NCBI GenBank assembly: GCA_036381235.1
Contig: DASVDE010000008.1
Location: 1 to 46,656 of the forward strand
Reading direction: 5' to 3'
DNA from: DASVDE01 sp036381235
GTDB taxonomy: Bacteria; Actinomycetota; Thermoleophilia; Solirubrobacterales; 70-9
Length of the DNA: 46,656 nt
Under the pieces are notes generated by a model. The model ran no database searches and was not told where the DNA came from. It saw only the letters and a list, made by a program, of their open reading frames with translations. Of the stretch, positions 7,317-13,838 are shown piece after piece. Position 1 is the first letter of the stretch; each line of letters starts with the position of its first letter. The translations under genes and the position numbers were made by a program.

Positions 7317-8924
7317 CTAGTGACTCAGGTCACTACCGCAGCGGCGGTAGAGAATCCAGGAGTCGTTGCGAGCGACCTGGCGGAAGCCGGAGGGGACGTC
7401 ACTCTCGAAGCGGGCGGGATCGTTGGGGTCGAGGATGAAGTTGTGGATCACGAACTCGCTCGCGGGGGCGAGGAAGTAACCGCGCGAGGGTTGGCGCTGC
7501 TCGCTGGAGCTGACGATCCGGGTCGGCCGCACGTCGAGATCGAAGGCGAGGCGGGGGACCGCCCGGTGGTTGGGCACAGAGATCGGCTCGCAGAGGGGCT
7601 CGAAGCCCCCCGAATCGGCGAGGTCGTTCAGGTCGTTCTCGATTTTCGCCTGGTTGGTGAGGTCGGTGTCGACCCGGTGCAGCAGGTCGTACTGATTTGG
7701 ACCCCAAACGACGAACATCAGGGCGACCACGGCGGCGAAGACCTGCCACGCTCGCCGCCAGGGATGACCGGGCTCCAGCAGCCGCCAGCCGAGCATGGCG
7801 AGGGCCGCGAAGACCGCGAGGATCGCGGCGGCGAGCATCGTGTAGCGGGGAATGATCGCCAGCCCGGCGCAGGCGAGGACCGCGAAGGCGCCGAGCGCCA
7901 GCGCGGCCGCCGCGATGCCTACTGAACCGTTTACCCCCACATATGGGGGTAAACGGTTCAGTCGGCGCCCGCGTCGCATCAGCCCCAGGGTGAGGACGAT
8001 GCCGCCGAACCCCCCGACCATCCCCGGCCACTGCAGCACTTCGCCGAGGCGGCGCGGTCCATACAGGATGAGGTCGACCGGCCCGGTCTGCCGCTCCAGC
8101 GTCTCCACCGTCTCGCGGGTGCCGGTGAACGAGTATGTCGGTGAGCCGGCGGTGACCCAGTCGAACAGCGCCCAGAGAATTGGGGCCGCCAGCGCCAGTG
8201 CGATCAGGGCCGCTCCGTGGGAGGAGAAGAGGACACTCCTCGCTCGGACAAGTGCCGGCCTAATTAGGCCGGCACTTTGAGTATCCGCCCGTTCGAGGGG
8301 TGTCCTCTTCTCCTCTTCAGGGTCGTGCGCCGGTCGCTCGGGTGCCAGTGCCAGATATGCCAGATATGCGACTGAGAAGAGCCAAGCTTCTGGGCGGAGC
8401 AGGCCGGCTAGAGCGAGCAGCGCTAGGACCAGCCACTCCTTACCCAGCCCATTCCCTTGGGGCGTTTCCTGCCTGCGGGTTTCGATCACCAAGGCGCCGA
8501 GGACGAGCGCGATATAGGGGAGATCGACGTAGGCGCGCAGGCCGTTGGAGAGGAAGGGCGCGCGGGTGAGGACGATCAGCGCCGCGACGACGCCGATCGG
8601 CCGGTCGAACCACAGCGACCCGAGTCGGTAGACGAGGTAGCCGATCAACCCCAATGCGGCGTAGGCGATGACCATCGTCACGTCGATCGCGCCGCTCCCC
8701 AGCGGCGTTGCGAGGAGGCCGAACAGCTCCGCCAGCGGGTGCGGGGTAGGGGGAAGCGCGGCGCCCATGTCCGGGCTCATGCCGTGCGCCATCTCCGACC
8801 CCCAGAGAAGGGAGTAGATAGTGTCGTAGTTGGGGAAGCCGTAGGGGAAGAGCAGCAGCAGGACCGCCGTTGTGGCGGCGATCCAGGCGGCGGGCGTGAG
8901 CCAGTTACGGGCCCTGGTCGGCAC
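7317..8924 (-). CDS. GT-C-like integral membrane protein (putative glycosyltransferase)
   Basis: A 535-residue protein with about 10-12 membrane helices and a C-terminal soluble domain (about 430-535), the layout of GT-C polyprenyl-phosphate-sugar glycosyltransferases. Helix 1 (14-29) is followed by an extracytoplasmic loop with acidic residues Asp34 and Glu44 (PNYDTIYSLLWGSEM), where GT-C enzymes hold catalytic acids. The start is GTG at 8924, 6 nt behind the -10 TAGGTT, so the message is probably leaderless. Two palindromic DNA segments are translated within loops: one gives residues about 204-235 (EEEKRTPLERADTQSAGLIR region) and the other about 321-335 (RLNRLPPYVGVNG). Both loops look like insertions relative to a compact helix bundle. 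Substrate unknown; lipid-linked sugar transfer onto surface polymers is the family expectation. Confidence 0.7.
   Translation of the reverse strand: MPTRARNWLTPAAWIAATTAVLLLLFPYGFPNYDTIYSLLWGSEMAHGMSPDMGAALPPTPHPLAELFGLLATPLGSGAIDVTMVIAYAALGLIGYLVYRLGSLWFDRPIGVVAALIVLTRAPFLSNGLRAYVDLPYIALVLGALVIETRRQETPQGNGLGKEWLVLALLALAGLLRPEAWLFSVAYLAYLALAPERPAHDPEEEKRTPLERADTQSAGLIRPALVRARSVLFSSHGAALIALALAAPILWALFDWVTAGSPTYSFTGTRETVETLERQTGPVDLILYGPRRLGEVLQWPGMVGGFGGIVLTLGLMRRGRRLNRLPPYVGVNGSVGIAAAALALGAFAVLACAGLAIIPRYTMLAAAILAVFAALAMLGWRLLEPGHPWRRAWQVFAAVVALMFVVWGPNQYDLLHRVDTDLTNQAKIENDLNDLADSGGFEPLCEPISVPNHRAVPRLAFDLDVRPTRIVSSSEQRQPSRGYFLAPASEFVIHNFILDPNDPARFESDVPSGFRQVARNDSWILYRRCGSDLSH
7921..7962. repeat. 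42-nt palindromic element inside the GT-C-like gene
   Basis: ACTGAACCGTTTACCCCCA (7921-7939) and its perfect reverse complement (7944-7962) flank the tetraloop CATA, giving 19 bp without a mismatch. The length is exactly 14 codons, so it adds to the protein without shifting the frame. It encodes a polar loop between two membrane helices. Confidence 0.85.
8221..8315. repeat. 95-nt nested palindromic element inside the GT-C-like gene
   Basis: Outer arms of 22 nt (8221-8242 and 8294-8315, beginning GAGGAGAAGAGGACAC) pair with a single mismatch. Between them lies a perfect 28-nt palindrome, 8250-8277, centred on TAATTA with arms AAGTGCCGGCC. The structure is a hairpin within a hairpin. It is read through by the GT-C-like gene as a charged, Pro-containing loop. 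Confidence 0.85.
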
Positions 8925-8930
8925 CGGCGC

Positions 8931-8936
8931 AACCTA
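8931..8936 (-). promoter_or_regulatory. -10 hexamer TAGGTT of the GT-C-like gene
   Basis: On the minus strand TAGGTT is followed by 6 nt and the GTG at 8924, with no Shine-Dalgarno, so a leaderless transcript is predicted. Confidence 0.5.
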
Positions 8937-8983
8937 CAGAGGAGCGCCGCCGCCAAGCCCACGGGCGGCGCGGGGCCCGCAGA

Positions 8984-8989
8984 TACACT
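8984..8989 (+). promoter_or_regulatory. -10 hexamer TACACT of dnaX
   Basis: TACACT lies 7 nt before the GTG of dnaX and no ribosome binding site intervenes, so transcription should begin at or one base before the start codon. The same hexamer precedes the 72-residue gene at 455. Confidence 0.5.
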
Positions 8990-8996
8990 GGCCGCA

Positions 8997-10760
8997 GTGC
9001 CGCCGAGCAGCGAATCGACCTCCCTCTACCGCCGTCACCGCCCCGGCTCCTTCGACGAGGTGGTCGGCCAGCAGCACGTGGTCCGCACCCTGCGCAACGC
9101 GGTCGAGCGCGACAAGGTCCATCACGCCTATCTCTTCGTCGGCTCGCGCGGGACCGGAAAGACCTCGATGGCGAAGATCCTCGCTCGCTCGCTCAACTGC
9201 GAGCGTGGCGGTCCCACCGTCACCCCCTGCGGTGAGTGCGAGTCCTGTCTGACGATCGCCGCCGGTACCTCGATGGATGTGATCGAGATGGACGCCGCCT
9301 CCAACCGCTCCGTCGACGACGTCCGCGACCTGCGCGAGCGGGTCGCCTACGCCCCCGCTGGCGGCCGCTGGAAGGTCTACATCCTCGACGAGGCGCACAT
9401 GCTGACCAAAGAGGCGTGGAACGCGTTCCTCAAGACCCTGGAGGAGCCGCCGCCCAACACCGTCTTCGTCCTCGCCACCACCGAGGCGCACAAGGTGATG
9501 GCGACGATCGCCGACCGCTGCCAGCGCTTCGACTTCCAGCGCCCCTCGCTGGAACAGATCTCCGAGGTGCTGGAGCGGGTCGCCGCGGCGGAGGGGCTCC
9601 AGATCGAAGAGGGGGCGGCGACGATGATCGCCCGCTCGGCCTCGGGCAGCTTCCGCGACGCCCTCGGCACCCTCGACCAGCTGGTTGCCTTCGGTGGCGA
9701 CAGGGTCGCCCTCGACGACGTGCTGGAGATCTTGGGGGCCGCCGACGCCGAGCTCTTGTTTGAAGCCGTCGATTCGGTGATCGCGGAGGACCCCAGGGCG
9801 GTGCTGCTCGGGGTGGAGAAGATGGCGCGCTCCGGCCGCGACCCCGCCCAGTTCGCCCGCGACCTCCTGGCCCACCTGCGGCACCTGCTGGTCACCCAGA
9901 CGATCGGCGAGGTTCCCGACACCTTTGTGATCACCGCCGCCGACACGGACCGTCTCGCGGCACAGGCGTCGGCGATCGGCACCGCCACCCTGGTTCGCAC
10001 GATCGACGAGCTGGCGGCGGCGCTGACCGCGGTTCGTGAGGGCGACGACGCGCGCATGGCTGTCGAGATAGCCCTCCTCAAGGCCGCCCGCCCCGACCTC
10101 GATCCGTCCACCCAAGGCCTGCTCCGCCGGATCGAGCGACTCGAGCAAGGGATGGGGGGGAACGGGCCGCGGGTCCTGTCGGAGGGTGAGGGGGGCACTG
10201 CGGGCGGGCCACGGTCCGTCCTCGACCCCCCTCACCCTCCACCACCCGCCGCAGATTCCCCACCGATTGAGGAGTCCGATCCAGCCGCTCCTGAAGCGGA
10301 CGCTCCTCCCGCGGGTGGCGCCGTAGGGGGCACCGTCCCCGAGGAAGCTTCAGCTACCGCAGGGGGCGGGTCCCCTGCGGCGACAGGACCCGCGGGCAGA
10401 AGCGCTATCGATTTAGAGCAGGTGGTTCGAATCTGGCCAGCTGTGCTCGAAAAGCTGCGGGAGACGAGCCCTGCTCTGGCAGCGACGTTCGATGGCGCCC
10501 AGCCCACTGGATTGGAGGAAGACACGGTGAAGATCGGGTTTCCGGCTGACGCCACCTTCAACAAGCGCAAGGCCGAGGCCCCGGACAAGCGCGAGCTGAT
10601 GGCCGAAGCGCTGGAGGCGGTTCTCGGGGCGAAGCTGCGCCCTATGTATGTGCTGCTCGACGGGGAGGCTGCGCCGGAGGAGTCGGCGCGGGAGGATGTC
10701 GATCACGATGCGCTGGTCGAGAAGCTGAAGAACGAATTCGATGCGGAGGAGGTCAGTTAG
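8997..10760 (+). CDS. dnaX: DNA polymerase III subunit gamma/tau
   Basis: A 587-residue clamp-loader ATPase. The GTG at 8997 gives the standard opening (SLYRRHRPGSFDEVVGQQHV); the frame stays open far upstream, but that stretch is antisense to the GT-C-like gene. Motifs: Walker A GSRGTGKT at 49-56, zinc-binding Cys68, 78, 81 and 84, Walker B DEAH at 131-134, sensor TT at 161-162, and ADRCQRF at 172-178 with the arginine finger Arg174. Domain III ends near 385. A Gly/Pro/Ala-rich linker (about 391-466) joins it to a C-terminal domain that would bind the polymerase alpha subunit. The linker DNA is full of inverted repeats. Followed at once by ybaB and recR, the classical recombination/replication trio. 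Confidence 0.97.
   Translation: MPPSSESTSLYRRHRPGSFDEVVGQQHVVRTLRNAVERDKVHHAYLFVGSRGTGKTSMAKILARSLNCERGGPTVTPCGECESCLTIAAGTSMDVIEMDAASNRSVDDVRDLRERVAYAPAGGRWKVYILDEAHMLTKEAWNAFLKTLEEPPPNTVFVLATTEAHKVMATIADRCQRFDFQRPSLEQISEVLERVAAAEGLQIEEGAATMIARSASGSFRDALGTLDQLVAFGGDRVALDDVLEILGAADAELLFEAVDSVIAEDPRAVLLGVEKMARSGRDPAQFARDLLAHLRHLLVTQTIGEVPDTFVITAADTDRLAAQASAIGTATLVRTIDELAAALTAVREGDDARMAVEIALLKAARPDLDPSTQGLLRRIERLEQGMGGNGPRVLSEGEGGTAGGPRSVLDPPHPPPPAADSPPIEESDPAAPEADAPPAGGAVGGTVPEEASATAGGGSPAATGPAGRSAIDLEQVVRIWPAVLEKLRETSPALAATFDGAQPTGLEEDTVKIGFPADATFNKRKAEAPDKRELMAEALEAVLGAKLRPMYVLLDGEAAPEESAREDVDHDALVEKLKNEFDAEEVS
10167..10395. repeat. interlocked inverted repeats in the dnaX linker
   Basis: Three perfect inverted repeats lie in the linker-coding segment. 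CCGCGGGTCCTGTCG at 10167-10181 pairs with 10381-10395 (15 bp, about 200 nt apart). GGAGGGTGAGGGGGG at 10181-10195 pairs with 10226-10240 (15 bp, 30-nt spacer). CCGCAGGGG at 10357-10365 pairs with 10372-10380 (9 bp, 6-nt loop). A fourth, bulged pair begins near 10269. All are within the same open frame. Confidence 0.8.
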
Positions 10761-11123
10761 GTGGCGAGAGGCGGCGGTCCCGGGGGCTTCGACATGAACG
10801 CGATGCTGAAGCAGGCCCAGCAGATGCAGGCCGAGATGATGCAGGCGCAGGAGAAGCTCAAAGACGAAATCGTCGAGGCGAGCGCCGGCGGCGGCATGGT
10901 CAAGGTGAAGGTGAGCGGCGACCTCGTCCTCAAGGAGATTTCCATCGACCCCGAGGCGATCGACCCCGAAGACGCCGAGATGCTGTCCGACATGGTGCAG
11001 GCCGCCGTCAACGAGGGTCTGCGCGCCGCCCAGGAGCTGGCCGCCGCGAAGATGGGAGGGATCGCGGGCGGCCTCGGTGGTGGGGCCGGCGGCATGGGCG
11101 GCCTCGGCCTCCCAGGAACTTGA
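10761..11123 (+). CDS. ybaB: YbaB/EbfC family nucleoid-associated protein
   Basis: A 120-residue protein with the YbaB signature: a Met/Gln-rich helix (NAMLKQAQQMQAEMMQAQEK, about 13-32), a beta sheet with VEASAGGGMVKVKVSGDLVL, then EISIDPEAIDPEDAEMLSDM and a closing helix. The Gly-rich C-terminal tail is typical. It forms tweezer-like dimers that bind DNA and is almost always encoded between dnaX and recR, as here. The GTG start directly follows the dnaX stop, with the ribosome site GGAGGAGGT inside the end of dnaX, so the two are coupled. Confidence 0.95.
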   Translation: MARGGGPGGFDMNAMLKQAQQMQAEMMQAQEKLKDEIVEASAGGGMVKVKVSGDLVLKEISIDPEAIDPEDAEMLSDMVQAAVNEGLRAAQELAAAKMGGIAGGLGGGAGGMGGLGLPGT

Positions 11124-11722
11124 GCGCCGAAGGGCCGGCGCCCCTCGCGCGCCTCGTCGCCGAGCTCTCCCGGCTGCCCGGGATCGGCCAGCGCACTGCG
11201 CAGCGCCTCGCCTTCCACCTGCTGCGCGCCCCCGACGAGGAGACGACTGCGCTCTCCGAGTCAATCCGCGAGGTGAAGGAGAAGGTCGGCCTATGCGAGG
11301 AGTGCTTCAACCTCTCGGAGGGCCCGCTCTGCCGGATCTGCGCCGATCCTGGCCGCGACCGATCGCTGATCTGCGTCGTCGAGGAGCCCGCCGACGTGAT
11401 CCCGATCGAGCGCACCCATGAGTATCGCGGCCTCTACCACGTGCTCGGCGGCGCCCTCTCTCCCATCGACGGCATCGACCCCGAGGACCTGAAGATCGCC
11501 GAGCTTGTGCGCCGAGTCGAGGGCGGGGAGACGCAGGAGATCATCCTCGCAACCAACCCCACCACCACCGGGGAAGCGACCGCGCTGCACATCGCCGAAC
11601 GGCTGCGCGGCAAGGTCGCCGTCACCCGCCTTGCCAGCGGCTTGCCGGTGGGCGCCGACCTCGAGCACGCCGACGAGGTGACGCTTGGCAAGGCCCTCGC
11701 CGGCCGCCACAGCGTTGACTGA
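11120..11722 (+). CDS. recR: recombination mediator protein RecR
   Basis: A 200-residue protein of the usual RecR length. Helix-hairpin-helix LPGIGQRTAQRLAFHLL at 19-35, zinc finger Cys59, 62, 71 and 74, a TOPRIM domain from about 80 (RSLICVVEEPADVIPIE) and a C-terminal Walker-B-like region with TRLASGLPVGADLEHADE. RecR works with RecO (and RecF) to load RecA on SSB-coated gaps. It starts with TTG at 11120, overlapping the ybaB stop by 4 nt. A terminator-like stem follows at 11755-11779. Confidence 0.97.
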   Translation: MSAEGPAPLARLVAELSRLPGIGQRTAQRLAFHLLRAPDEETTALSESIREVKEKVGLCEECFNLSEGPLCRICADPGRDRSLICVVEEPADVIPIERTHEYRGLYHVLGGALSPIDGIDPEDLKIAELVRRVEGGETQEIILATNPTTTGEATALHIAERLRGKVAVTRLASGLPVGADLEHADEVTLGKALAGRHSVD

Positions 11723-11754
11723 GGCGTTGGAGTAGACACGTTTCCTAGACGGAC

Positions 11755-11779
11755 GTCGCTTCGCAAATTGCGACTTTTT
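11755..11779 (+). terminator. terminator of dnaX-ybaB-recR
   Basis: GTCGC (11755-11759) and GCGAC (11770-11774) form a 5-bp stem followed at once by five T residues (11775-11779). An outer pair, CGGACG (11750-11755) with CGTCCG (11790-11795), could form an alternative fold. Confidence 0.6.
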
Positions 11780-11817
11780 GAAGATCTGCCGTCCGCCTTA
11801 AGCGCCAAGGTCTCGGC

Positions 11818-12453
11818 GTGGCGGCCAAAGACACCATCAAACCGGAGTCCCCCACCGAACAGCTCGCCCGCGAGCTGTTCGCCACCACCGCTCAGCATCT
11901 CGCCGACGAGTTTGTCGCTGCGGCGACAGCCGCAGTCGCCGCAATCCGCGAGCCGGAGCAGCCTCAAGCAGATCTCGAGCCGCTCTCAAATCTCTATCGA
12001 CAGGAGAGGATGCGCCACTATCTCGACCAGTTGGTCGAGACCCATCGCCGCTATGGGCATCCCTTCAGCATCGCCATCTTTGACATCGAGGGGCCCGGGA
12101 CGCGAAACGGCGCCGATGGACAAGCGGCGGAGGCGCCGGAGATCGTCGGCGAGGCGCTGCGAGACAGCATTCGGCTGGTCGACGAGGCCTTCCATCTGGA
12201 AGAGAACGCCTTCTGCGTGCTGGCTCCCTACCAGGACACGGTCGGCGGGGTGCAGATGACGAACCGGCTGCATCGCAAGCTGAATGAGCTGGAAGCGGCC
12301 GGGGGTCTGAAGATCGGCGTCGCCGCCGGCGTCGTCGCCTGCCCGGAGCACAGCACCGACGCCGAGGATCTGCTGCGCAAGGCCGACGAGGCGATGTGGC
12401 GTGCTCGGGCCGTCGGCCAGCCGGTAGGCGTCGGCGTCTTGCAAGATCGCTGA
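11818..12453 (+). CDS. degenerate GGDEF-like domain protein
   Basis: A 211-residue cytoplasmic protein. After a helical N-terminus (about 1-50) it follows the GGDEF fold: EPLSNLYRQERMRHYLDQLV (54-73) in place of the DxLTGLxNRR motif, FSIAIFDIEG (83-92) for the first metal-binding strand, EENAF at 128-132 where catalysis needs GG(D/E)EF, and KADEAMWRARAVG near the end. With the active loop lost it is not expected to make cyclic di-GMP; an enzymatically dead sensor or scaffold is more likely. The start is GTG at 11818, with no strong ribosome site. It sits between recR and a MerR-like regulator, both transcribed rightward. Confidence 0.75.
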   Translation: MAAKDTIKPESPTEQLARELFATTAQHLADEFVAAATAAVAAIREPEQPQADLEPLSNLYRQERMRHYLDQLVETHRRYGHPFSIAIFDIEGPGTRNGADGQAAEAPEIVGEALRDSIRLVDEAFHLEENAFCVLAPYQDTVGGVQMTNRLHRKLNELEAAGGLKIGVAAGVVACPEHSTDAEDLLRKADEAMWRARAVGQPVGVGVLQDR

Positions 12454-12544
12454 CAGATTCGCGAATTTCGTCCATAACTTGCGTAAACCTGGATATCGGG
12501 TGGGAGAATCCCGCTCACGCGGCGAAACACTCTCCGCGACGGAT

Positions 12545-13384
12545 ATGCCCGGGATCAGGACAAACGCAGCAGCCGAGGTGCTCGGCGTCAGCCCCAACAC
12601 GCTTCGCAGCTGGGAGCGCCGCTACGGCTACCCGAAGCCCAAGCGCACCCCCGGCAACCACCGCAACTACGAGCTGGTCGAGCTGCAGACGCTGCGCGAC
12701 GCGCTCGCCCAGACCGGCAACATCTCCTCGGCGATCGAGCTGGCGCGCCAGCGCCAGTCGGCGCCGGCCAGCGGCGACAGCCTACTCGCCGCATTCGAGA
12801 GCTTCGACGAGGACGCCGCCGCTCGCGCGGTTGAGGAGAGCCTGGCGCTGCGTCCGCTGGAGCGCACGGTCGAGGAGCTGCTGCTGCCGGCGATCGACGC
12901 GCTGGCTTCCGATCCCGAGCGCGAAACGGAGCTGGAGTTCGCCAGCCGTTGGGCTACCGGCTGGCTGCATGGCGCCCGCCGCCTCGCCTCCACGGCTTCT
13001 CGCCCGGCCGGGATCCTGCTGCTCGATTCCAGCCACGGCGCCGACGCGGAGTCGGTACACGTCCAGGCTCTCGACCTCGCGCTGCGCCGCGCCGGCTTCC
13101 GGGTGCTGATGCTCTCCACCGAGCTCGGCGACGAGCGATTGCAGCGCGCCCTCGGCGCGCTCGACCCGACCGCGATCGTTCTTTGCGGCCCCGGTGCCGA
13201 GACCGTCGACACCGTCCAGCTCGTCCGCAAGATCCGCGAGGCCGGCTTCGACGCTCCCCTCTTCGGCTTCCGTGCCACCGGCTTGATCGGCGACGCCGTC
13301 CCCTCGGCCGGCGAGACCCCCAGTGCTGTCACCGGGATGCTGAACGCGGACCTGCGCCGCCGCGCCACCCAGGCTTTCGCCTAG
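12545..13384 (+). CDS. MerR-family regulator with cobalamin-binding-like domain
   Basis: A 279-residue protein. Residues 5-45 form a MerR-type winged helix (TNAAAEVLGVSPNTLRSWER then RYGYPKPKRT). A helical bundle at about 80-145 matches the B12-binding cap of CarH/LitR-type photoreceptors, and a Rossmann-like domain follows (GILLLDSSHGADAES at 157-170, then VLMLSTELGDERL). The cobalamin-ligating D-x-H-x-x-G is not intact; DSSHG replaces it, so vitamin B12 and light sensing are doubtful. The ATG at 12545 is chosen since the HTH begins at once; a TTG at 12479 adds 22 residues of no known motif. Upstream, TTGCGT (12479-12484) and GAGAAT (12504-12509) are 19 bp apart, the long spacer typical of MerR-type promoters, but weak in sequence. 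Confidence 0.8.
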   Translation: MPGIRTNAAAEVLGVSPNTLRSWERRYGYPKPKRTPGNHRNYELVELQTLRDALAQTGNISSAIELARQRQSAPASGDSLLAAFESFDEDAAARAVEESLALRPLERTVEELLLPAIDALASDPERETELEFASRWATGWLHGARRLASTASRPAGILLLDSSHGADAESVHVQALDLALRRAGFRVLMLSTELGDERLQRALGALDPTAIVLCGPGAETVDTVQLVRKIREAGFDAPLFGFRATGLIGDAVPSAGETPSAVTGMLNADLRRRATQAFA

Positions 13385-13482
13385 CTAAAGCCGCCGGCAG
13401 GCGCGGCTGTTATCCGAATCTTCTCCATTTCGAAACAGGCGATTCACCGCTTCGCCACGCGGCTGGGGGATCGTTTCGCGGG

Positions 13483-13830
13483 ATGCTGGTCGAGTCGCAT
13501 ACCTCGCCGTCTCCGCATGACGCCCAACGAATAGCGAACCTGGAGATCCGCCCCGCCGAGCTCCAGGTTTTGGTCGACGGGCGGCGGGCGGGGCTGACGG
13601 TGCGCGAGTTCGAGCTGTTCTTCGTCCTCGCCAAACGCCTCGACAGCGTCGTCCAGCGACCCGAGATCTACGAGCTGATGTGGGGCGGAGAGATGCCGCG
13701 GCGCGACCGCTCGGTCGACGTGCTGGTCCGCAAGGTGCGCGGCAAGCTGGAGACTGTGGCGCCGGGCTGGCGCTACATCCACACCCACTTCGGCATCGGC
13801 TACCGGTTCTCGCCAGAGCGGATCCGGTAG
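13483..13830 (+). CDS. orphan winged-helix DNA-binding protein (OmpR/PhoB C-terminal type)
   Basis: A 115-residue protein consisting of a Trans_reg_C domain with no receiver domain. After a short N-terminal tail come the four-stranded sheet (LEIRPAELQVLVDGRRAGLT), the HTH core (VREFELFFVLAKRLDSVV), the recognition helix DRSVDVLVRKVRGKLE at 75-90 and the C-terminal hairpin RYIHTHFGIGYRF. Upstream in-frame codons to the previous stop show no receiver-like sequence, so it is not a simple truncation. Direct binding of DNA without phosphorylation is expected. It lies just before a secreted-protein gene but 8 bp apart, so it may be co-transcribed. Confidence 0.85.
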   Translation: MLVESHTSPSPHDAQRIANLEIRPAELQVLVDGRRAGLTVREFELFFVLAKRLDSVVQRPEIYELMWGGEMPRRDRSVDVLVRKVRGKLETVAPGWRYIHTHFGIGYRFSPERIR

Positions 13831-13838
13831 CCCGGTCG

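Noticed and set aside
8457..8996. A 180-codon N-terminal extension of dnaX
   Set aside because: The open stretch is antisense to the GT-C-like gene and has no DnaX homology; the GTG at 8997 with a -10 box gives the family N-terminus.
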